Part shown: in pieces, positions 56,326-64,000 of the stretch | Numbering within the stretch: position 1 is the stretch's first letter | Layout: each line of letters starts with the position of its first letter | Source: Verticillium longisporum | Taxonomy: Eukaryota > Ascomycota > Sordariomycetes > Glomerellales > Plectosphaerellaceae | NCBI GenBank assembly: GCA_019188255.1 | Contig: JAETXT010000010.1 | Coordinates: forward strand, 310,001-374,000 | Length of the DNA stretch: 64,000 nt | Direction: 5' to 3' | The notes under the pieces: model-generated | Seen by the model: only the letters and a program-made list of their open reading frames with translations | What the model was told of the DNA's origin: nothing | Database searches by the model: none | Program-made: the position numbers and the translations under genes

Positions 56326-58102
56326 CTATGCATCGTCCTTGATCTGGATGCCGACGCCCTGGTTGGCAATGATGGCCGTCTTCTGCTTGCTGCGCTTGAC
56401 GGGGTGGGGATCGTTGAAGATCTCGTCGAGCTCCTCGAGCGTGCGGCCCTTGGTCTCGACACACGACAGCCACATGAAGCCGTTGTGGATAAAGTGCAGG
56501 ACGAGGAAGATGGTGTACGTCTTCCAGCCAATCTCCTTGAGCGAGACCGAGGTGCCAAAGGTGTTGATGAAGCTCGAGACGCCGGTGAGGAAGCCCTTGA
56601 CGCCCATGCCCTTGGCGCGGATCTCGTTGTTCAGAATCTCGGCCGGGTAGAGCGCCTGCAGGGGCGTCCAGCAGAAGCCCCAGAAGATGCCGTACGTGAA
56701 GACCATGGCGATGAAGGCGTACGACTGCGCCCTGGGGATCTGGCCCTCCGCGTAGCCCTCGGCCCTGGCCGCCAGCACGTTGATCGGGATGTAGACGAGG
56801 CCCGTCAGAAAGGTGCCCCAGAGGAACAGGGGCCGGCGGCCGAACTTGTCGACGCAGAAGGAGCCGAAGAGGCCGGCGATGAACGAGAGGATCGTGTTGA
56901 TGCCGTTGAGCAGGAGCTGGCGTCGCGAGTCGGTGATGCCGATGCCCTCGACCATGACGGGGAGGTAGTACGAAATGACGGAGCCGCCGATAAAGTTGGC
57001 AAAGACGGCGACGAGCATGAGCAGCCACATGCGGTGGCGGTTCGCCCTCGTGTTGACGAGCACCTTGTAGTTCCAGTTCTTGTTGGCAATTTCTTGCTCA
57101 TGCTCGAGCGCGTCCTGCATCTCTTCGACCTCGAGCTTGACGAGGGCCGAGTCGGGGTTCATGTTCCCGTGGTACTGGATCAAGATGCCCTTGGCCCTCT
57201 CGGTCTGGCCGACGCTCCAGAGCCAGCGTGGACTCTCGGGGAGGAGGAACCAGACGAGCGAAAAGACGACGGTGGGGAACGTGAGCTGGATGATGTAGGG
57301 TATCCGCCAGCACCAGTCGTTCTCGAGGTAGTTGGTTGCGTAACAGGACCACGAGGCAACTAGCAGAGGAACAACATGTCAGCCTTTATCCTTGTTCACG
57401 TGTGTCATGGTCGTTTGACGTACTGTTGGCGCCAATGTTCCAGCCGAGAACGTTGTAGAGGCCACCCGCAAGGCCCCGCCACGTGGGGTAGGACAGTTCG
57501 ACGAGATAGACGGCCGCAGTCGTCGCGCACATGGGGTTGCCAAAGCCGACGATGAAGCGACCGACGATAAACTGCGCCAGGTGACTGCTGGTAGCTTGGA
57601 GGACGGAGCCCAGTATAATGTTGGCAGCGCCGATGAACATGCCGGCGCGGCGTCCCCATCGGTCCATGATGTAGCCGCAGCCCAGAGAGCCAATGATGGA
57701 ACCGACCGTGTAGATGCCTATGCAGCGTATTAGTCCTGACGCGGCGTGCGCGTGTGTCGGGGAGGGAAGCGTACTGAATGTGGCGCCGTTGAGCGTGCCC
57801 GTCTTGCCAATCTTGAACCTGTCCTGGAACGGTTCCATGGCGTTGATGGCACTCATGACGGAGCCGTCGTAGCCGTTCATGACGCCATTGAGCACGCAAA
57901 GGGCCATCATGCAGTAGAGCTTGACCTGGGACCTCGACCTGTAGTCAGGGTTGTCTTTGGCGACGGCATCGGCGAGAGCCAGCGACTCGACATTCTTCTC
58001 CTGAACGCCATGGCGCAGGGTCAGGTCGGGCTTCTGAAGGTCATCCACTGCGCTCGAGGTCGCCTCGATGTGGTCGAGTTGGCTGTGGTTTTCGGCCTTC
58101 AT
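56326..58102 (-). CDS. MFS sugar transporter
   Basis: Three exons (58102-57775, 57717-57424, 57359-56326) encode 551 aa. Sugar-porter signatures include GYIMDRWGRRAG, the PESPRWL motif after TM6 and CVDKFGRRPLFLWG. The AGGLYNVLGWNIGANIASW and NRHRMWLL segments resemble lactose-permease-like hexose/disaccharide porters of fungi. There is a hydrophilic N-terminus of about 60 residues. It acts at the plasma membrane; the sugar is not readable from sequence. It lies next to, but is not obviously part of, the thymine genes. Confidence 0.9.
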
Positions 58103-59417
58103 CGTGGAAGACCGAGGGGTGTCTGGGTCTGGGTCCGGGTCCGCAAGAAGGTCTATCGAAGAGGCACAAGAAAGGCAAAACAAAAGTGCAGTGCGAGACT
58201 TGTCACAAAGGTAAGGAGACGCCGAACTGGCTGGTCGTTTTATATAGGCAGTCCCAGCATGCTCTCTGTAACGTAGCTTTGGCTTTCGGTTGCTGGCGAC
58301 TCAGTGACAGTGTGCCGATCTTGTCCCCTTGCGACCTGATGCAGGCCGTCGTGATCCTCCAGTGCCATGGTCATGGCCGTTGCCAAGCCTCACAGCAGCC
58401 AAGGTCGTCGTGAGGCTACTCAATAACAAACTTCGGCGAGAAGCATTCTATCCTGTCCTTGGAAGGGAGAGAAAGCTCATTGACCCCCACCAAGTCATCC
58501 ATGCGTGAGCAAGCGCCGTCGCTGCCAAAGGAGCGCCAGAGGAACGGCGCCAATCCAGAGGTCCGAAAGGCCCCCTGGCCAAGGCGGCTATATGTACAGC
58601 CGTACGCGGTCTGGGGTTGAGATGGGCTGCTGATCTTGGTGGCAGTGAAGAGGTTGAACAGGGATGATAGGGTCGGCAGTGTGAGATGTGAGAACGCGGG
58701 GATCGGTGGGGGTCATGCGGAGAAGGTCGTTGGTGTTCAGAGGTGGGAAATGGCCAACATGATGCACATTGATGCGCATGATGCACATTGATGCGACAAA
58801 GAGAGGCAAAGCCGGGGATTTCGGGTCTCGGTTCCTGGCATCTAGACCGAAACTGGGTTCTGAATGTCCGGGGGAACTTCGGCCAGCAGGAAAACACTGA
58901 GATTGGCACTGTGAACAAGGCACAAGTGTGCGTCGTTCGTGGTGGGAGCTTCTGGGCATCGGATCGCCGCGAGACAAGGGGCCTTCGTCGCATGGCGCGT
59001 GCGGGGAAAGGGGGCAACAAAATCATGTGCTTGTTGCCCTCTTTCGCCTTGATGATTCTCGATGCCGCAGCTCCATTATGACCGAGGAGCGAGGAGCAAG
59101 AGAGTGTGCTTGATGGAGCTCGTGGTGATGGTGGTGGGTTGTTCGACTTGGAGGGTGAAGAGGCAGGCAGAGGCACGAGGCAGGAGGCAGGCTCAAGGTG
59201 AGCAGAATTGGCCAATCAGACCATTTCTGTGCCTCGTGTGATGTGGCTCGTGGTCTCTGTGGCGGAATGTGGCTCATGGTACAAAGGTACTTCCAAACTT
59301 CAGCAAAAAGTGAACTCAGGATCTTCACCCATCTCATCACCATCAAAGCCGCCCTCTTACACGTCCCCAGACACTTTTCTTTCCAAATTTGGGCTTGTGT
59401 GCTCAATCAGTGTCACC
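58103..59417. promoter_or_regulatory. Divergent promoter, sugar transporter / PUS7
   Basis: 1.3 kb without a supportable gene. An 18-bp unit GATGCACATTGATGCGCA is directly repeated at about 58759-58793. A 255-codon minus-strand frame (58448-59215) is Pro/Ser/His-rich and unlike a real protein. Confidence 0.45.
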
Positions 59418-61953
59418 ATGGCTGCCACAGACAAGCCTCAGATTGGGGCCCATGGTGTGCGCCTCAACAGGGGTCTGGGCATCACGGAGCGCATTGCCCC
59501 CAAGATGGAGACCTGGACTGGCGAGACGCGCGTGAGGTCAGTGATGGAGGTGCTGGGTACCTGAGAGACACATCATATACTGACACCTTGCCAGGTTCAC
59601 CGACTTCCAGGTCAATGAGATCAGCAAGGATGGCACCGTCGTTCATCTCAAGGAGACGAAGCTTGTCGAGCTTCCTGCCAAGTCTGCTGCTGCCACGACA
59701 TCAGAGAACCCCAAGTCACAAGACGCAAAGGAGGCTCCTGATGTTGCACAAGCTCCCCAGGGTGCTGAGGAACCCCGGGGAAACGGCACAGCTCCCCAGG
59801 GTGCTGAGGAACCCCGTGGAAACGGCACAGCTCCCCAGGGTGCTGAGGAACCCCATGGAAACGGCACACGGCAAAACGGAGCCGCGCCGCCCGACGCTGC
59901 TGCGCCTGAGATCCCTGAGCCCGCCGCTGCAGACATCCAGGCCATCACAGACCTCGCGAGCGCCGAATTCGCCGAGAGCCTCGTGGCCATCTACCAGGCG
60001 GCCGCCGCCAAGAAGACGATTCCGCCGCCAGCGAGGTCGCCGCCGCTCGAGGACAAGGAGCAGCGTGGCCAGCTGCACCAGCTCGTGCGCCGCGTCTTCC
60101 ACTCGCTCATCGACACGACGACCGACAACTCCGACCCGTCCCTCGCCGGCGCCATCATCGTCGCCTCCGGTCGCCCGCCACGGCCCTCCAAAGCCTACAA
60201 CCAGGCCAACCGCATGAAGACGGGCAACAACCGGCGCAGCGCCAAGGGCAAGGTCAAAGCCGAAGGCGAGGGCGAATACCTCCACTTCACGCTCTACAAG
60301 GAGAACCGCGACACCATGGACGCCATCCACCAGCTCGCGCGCGCCGGCCGGGCCAAGCCGCAGCACTTTGCCTTTGCCGGCACCAAGGACCGCCGCGCCG
60401 CCACGGCCCAGCGCTGCTCCGTCCGCTGGCTCAAGGCCGAGAACCTGCACGGCGTCCAGGCGCGCGTCCACGGCCTCGTCACGGGCGACTACCGCTACGA
60501 GAGGCACCCGCTGCACCTGGGCGGCCTCCAGGGCAACGAGTTTGTCATCACGCTGAAGAAGTGCCGCCTCGCCGACCCGGCGTCCGAGGCGCTGCCGCCG
60601 GCCGCCCGCGAGGCGGCCATCCGCCGCGCCGCCGAGACGGCCCTCGAGAGCATGGCCTCGCGCGGCTGGCTCAACTACTTTGGCCACCAGCGCTTCGGCA
60701 CCTACGCCGTCGGCACGCACGACGTCGGCCGCCTCATCCTGCAGGAGGACTTTGCGGGCGCCGTCGACGCCATCCTGGCCTACAGGCCCGAGGTCGCGCA
60801 GCGCGCCGTCGACGGCGAGGACCCGGCCGAGGCGCACCTCCGCGACGAGCTCAACCGCCACCGCGCCTGCATGCTCTTCCAGACGGGCGACGGCGCCGCC
60901 GCCGACGACGCCCTGCACTACCTGCCGCGCCGCTTCACCGCCGAGGGCGCCGTCATGCGCCACCTCGGCCGCAACCCGGCGTCGCGCCGCGACTTCCACG
61001 GCGCCCTCAACGCCATCCCGCGCCAGCTGCGCAACATGTACCTCCACGCCTACCAGTCGTACGTCTGGAACCACGCCGCGAGCCGCCGCTGGGCTCTGCA
61101 CGGCGACGCCGTCGTCGAGGGCGACCTCGTCGTCGTCGACGCAGCGCCCAAGCCCGACACCTCCGTGACCGACCCGGAACTCGCGCGCGCGCAGCAGCCC
61201 GACGGACAGGCCACCAGCAACAGCCCAAACGACGACAACGACGACGAGCCCGACGAACCAACCGCCGCCCGCGCGCTGACGGCCGAAGAAGCCGCCTCGG
61301 GCCGCCACACCATCCACGACGTCGTGCTGCCGTCCCCCGGCCACGCCGTCCTCTACCCGCCCAACGCGCTCGGCGCCTTCTACGCGTCCTTCATGGCGCG
61401 GCCCGAGAACGGCGGCCTCGACCCGCACAGCATGGCGCGCCGCCACCGCGACTTCAGCCTGCCGGGCACGTACCGCCGGCTGACGGCGCGGTTCCTCGGC
61501 GCGCCGGCCGTCGAGGGGCGCCGGTACCGCGACGAGGAGGAGCAGATGCACCCGACCGACCTCGACCGCGTGCGCGCCGCGCAGGCCGTCGAGGCGCAGG
61601 AGGCGGCGGCGGGGCGGAAGAGGAAGTGGGAGGCGGAACAGGCGCAGGCGCAGGAGCAGACGCAGGAGCAGGAGCAGGGGCCAGAGGGCAAGAAGGCCAA
61701 GGTAGAGGGACAGGACGACGTTGTCATGGGCGAGGCGGCCGAGGCGGTTGGGGCATCCGCGGACGCGGGCAAGGGTGCGTCTGCCGTGACAGCAGAGGCG
61801 GCCAAGACGGCGGTGAGCGACGAGGAGAAGACAAAGGTTGCCGTCATTGTCAAGTTCCAGTTGGGCAAGTCGGCGTACGCCACGGTGGCATTGCGAGAGC
61901 TCATGGGCGAGGAGGACGCGGGAGAGCAACAGACACAGGAAACGTCCGCTTGA
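59418..61953 (+). CDS. PUS7: tRNA pseudouridine synthase, TruD/Pus7 family
   Basis: Two exons (59418-59536, 59595-61953) give 825 aa. The catalytic Asp is in FAGTKDRRAATAQ and the second signature is NYFGHQRFGT. The N-terminal FTDFQVNEISKDG motif starts the fold across the intron. The fungal protein is enlarged by an Ala/Pro-rich insertion with three copies of a 13-residue unit (APQGAEEPRGNGT) at 59749-59865 and by a Lys/Glu-rich C-terminal extension. Pus7 isomerises U to pseudouridine at position 13 of tRNAs and in several mRNAs. The gene is highly GC-rich (about 70 percent in the body), giving several long antisense frames that are artefacts. Confidence 0.93.
59749..59865 (+). repeat. 39-bp minisatellite in PUS7
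   Basis: Three tandem, nearly perfect 39-bp units starting GCTCCCCAGGGTGCTGAGGA. They encode three APQGAEEP(R/H)GNGT repeats in a low-complexity linker. Copy number is likely to vary between strains. Confidence 0.9.
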
Positions 61954-62675
61954 AGGGCCGTCTGACGATGGAAAAGAATATGGGGACAGAGCCGCAAAAG
62001 GCCGAAAGGCCGTTGTACAATCAAGTACCCGGGAGAACTACCAGAAGGCTCTTACGATTTGTTGATGCAACTTTTTGAGCCGTACATGCCATGGCCGTCC
62101 TGTCAAAGTTGTACGTACTCACACTCAGAGCTCATACATACTGCGAGTCCTTCGCCTCCCGTCAATCACCAGAGGTTGCTCCATCATACAGCTAGAGGCA
62201 GATCACCCCGCACCCGTGGTCACTCCATCATACAGCTCGAGGCAGATCGCCAGCACGACGGCGAAACACATGCACACACGGATAGGGCCACTCGTTTCCA
62301 ATTTCGTAGTGATCAGCTAATTGCTCGCCGAAAAACAATATCCGAGAGCCGCTCGTTGACTTCATTATGCTGTGGTCAAGATCAACCTCGTCCATTTCTG
62401 TCATGTTCACCCTCCGTCTTTCAAATCCAGGATGGCGGTCTCTCTTCCGCCCACCAATGCCGGATAGCCAATCATCTCCCGTCGATATGGTGCCAAGAAG
62501 GGTCGTGCCAGGATCCGTCCGAGAGGTCGCATTCAAAAGGCGCCGCCATGGTATGCGCCTCATATGCGAGTCGTTGCGGGGATGGATAAATACACCTTTG
62601 GCGTTTGTTCAGTTTTGTTCATTTGTCCAAGTATTGACTTTCGCTTCGCTCCGTTCCGCTGCAGGTCGAGCAACA
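61954..62675. other. Intergenic with a short direct repeat
   Basis: Convergent 3' region between PUS7 and the kinase. A 25-bp unit, CTCCATCATACAGCT(A/C)GAGGCAGATC, occurs twice 46 bases apart near 62177 and 62223. No gene is seen. Confidence 0.5.
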
Positions 62676-64000
62676 TTACGTTTCCGCCTTTGGCGTGTCC
62701 CAACCCCATACTTGTGACAGATACTTCTCCATGTTGACACGCTTGGAACGCATCTCGACCATCCAGGGGTGGTCGAGCATCCGCCATGGGCTTGCACGGC
62801 GGGTCGGGTCCTTCTCGAGACTGGAGAATAGTCAGTAACACGCCCAGGACCATCTGACAAGGCTCACTCACCAGCACTCAATAAAGTACTTAAAGTTGTC
62901 GCTCCAAGTGACATCAGTCTCGTCCTTGAGTTTGGGTATCGGCTGCCGAACGATATAGGTCAACAGGTCAATGAGTCCTGCCCTAGGCTGCATCTCGGTC
63001 CCGTCGGCTGGGAACGGGAATCGATGCTGCGCAACCTCAAGCAGTGTAACGCCAGTGGACCACACGTCAGAGGTAATGGTATAGCTCTGTCCCGTGATTC
63101 GCTCAGGCGCCATGTAGTAGCTGGTGCCGATGAACGTGTTGGCCTCGCCCTTGGTTCCAAAGTCGCCAGAGACGCCAAAGTCGCACAATTTGACCTCGCC
63201 GTTGCGGCAGAGTAAAATGTTGGATGGCTTGATGTCACGGTGAATGATGCGTCGCCCGTGGAGATACGTCAAGCCACGCAGAACGCCCTCTGAGATCTTG
63301 CCGAGGACCTTCTCGCCGGTGCGGCCACCGAGTTTCTTGACCTCTTTGTAGATGCTGTCGAGCGAGCCACCCTCGCAGTACTCCATGGCGATAGAAATGG
63401 TGGCAGTGGCAGGGTCGACAAAGGCGCCGTAGTACCGGCAAATGTGCTCTGATGCACAGCCCTTGTTGAAGTTGAGCTCTCGTACGATTTGCTTCTTCAC
63501 ATCAGGGTCGGGGTTCGTCGTGATGACCTAGCGACGTTAGCCTCCTGTGTCTCAGCCTCGGGTCTCTTGACTCACCTTCAGGGCGAAGACAGTCTTGCCG
63601 CCCTTGAGCTTGGCTCTTGTCACGGCACCGCCAGCACCTTCACCGAGGTTGCCGAGCTCTTCGATCCTAGACTCCAGACTGGCAATCCTCCAACCGTCAT
63701 CGTCGAGGTCTTCCACGTCCAGAGACCTTGCCTTCTCCAAACTAAGCTTATCAAACTGTTCCAAGCCTTGGAGGCTGTTGTCTCTTTCCATACCAACACC
63801 ACCTCGCTACGTTCTGAGTAGAGAGACCCGACGGCGGATACCGGGTCAGGGGTGCCCTGGGGTCTTGATCCCCCAATACCATACTGGGAGGCAAAGGAAA
63901 GAGCCGAGTATTGCGAGCCGGCCGAGGTGGGGTTACTGGCACGTCCATCAAGGGGTCCAAAGCTGCCCGATCTCGAGTGGGCCGCGCTGCTCTCGCTGCC
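62676..64000 (-). CDS. MKK1/2-like: MAP kinase kinase, cell-wall-integrity (Mkk1/2) type, partial
   Basis: Runs off the right end of the window, so the N-terminus is missing. Three exons are seen: about 64000-63576, 63527-62872 and 62820-62676. The kinase shows [12 protein letters not shown] (P-loop), the catalytic [14 protein letters not shown] and the activation-loop [11 protein letters not shown]. The Ser/Thr phosphosites expected of a MAPKK lie between DFG and APE. The upstream Ser-rich segment ([13 protein letters not shown]) and the [19 protein letters not shown] entry are those of fungal Mkk1/Mkk2, which act between Bck1 and Slt2. The frame shifts at GG 63802-63803: one added G would join the N-terminal segment to the kinase. 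The rest is intact. Confidence 0.88.

Noticed and set aside
58448..59215. 255-codon minus-strand gene upstream of the sugar transporter
   Set aside because: Composition is Pro/Ser/His-rich without any recognisable domain, and it lies in a divergent promoter region.
59716..61929. 737-codon antisense frame over PUS7 and a 505-codon plus-strand shadow frame
   Set aside because: Both are low-complexity products of very GC-rich coding DNA; the PUS7 frame has the conserved motifs.
1..64000. CRISPR array, bacterial operon or riboswitch
   Set aside because: The window is eukaryotic (spliced genes, RIP, fungal families); no regularly spaced repeats were seen.

Overview
This window is nuclear DNA of a filamentous ascomycete (Pezizomycotina, most likely Sordariomycetes). 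The evidence is short 45-85 bp introns with GT...AG ends, genes interleaved on both strands, HET-domain and C2H2/Zn2Cys6 proteins, secondary-metabolite genes, a Fot/pogo transposon, a Tad-like LINE, and AT-rich blocks that look like RIP-mutated repeats. Family assignments come from reading the translations; no search was run. Exon coordinates were joined by hand from splice signals and reading phase.

Layout. 1.0-1.5 kb: broken secreted-protein gene. 1.5-3.8 kb: AT-rich relic. 3.8-16.8 kb: a metabolite cluster around a 1630-aa isocyanide synthase-NRPS-like-acyltransferase hybrid of the CrmA type, with an alpha/beta hydrolase, a free-standing alcohol acetyltransferase, a siderophore-transporter-like MFS protein and a GPI-anchored cutinase-family esterase. 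An inverted copy of the left AT-rich repeat lies at 18.6-18.9 kb, so the cluster sits between inverted, mutated repeats. 19.9-21.75 kb: a complete Fot/pogo element with terminal inverted repeats. 22.3-24.1 kb: a second MFS paralogue.

24.3-39.4 kb: a probable aromatic-acid catabolic cluster. It holds an FAD monooxygenase fused to an acetoacetate-decarboxylase-like domain, a divergent LigB-type extradiol dioxygenase, a CocE-type hydrolase, a fumarylacetoacetase, a cupin, a small unknown protein, an aldehyde dehydrogenase homologue that has lost its catalytic Cys, and a C2H2-Zn2Cys6 regulator. The implied route is hydroxylation of an aromatic acid, extradiol ring opening and hydrolysis of the product.

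40-47 kb: a gag-like orphan gene, the PHS1 dehydratase of fatty-acid elongation, a DUF676-type hydrolase and a LINE lacking its reverse transcriptase. 47.9-49.8 kb: a HET-domain protein. 49.9-56.0 kb: an apparent thymine-salvage group (5-carboxyuracil decarboxylase, a Dal5-type permease, thymine-7-hydroxylase-like 2OG oxygenase). 56.3-64 kb: a sugar transporter, the tRNA pseudouridine synthase PUS7 and, running off the end, the cell-wall-integrity MAP kinase kinase.

Six frame breaks, most of them in short G/C runs and repaired by one extra base, occur in otherwise intact genes and elements. They suggest base-calling deletions in the assembly as much as true mutations.
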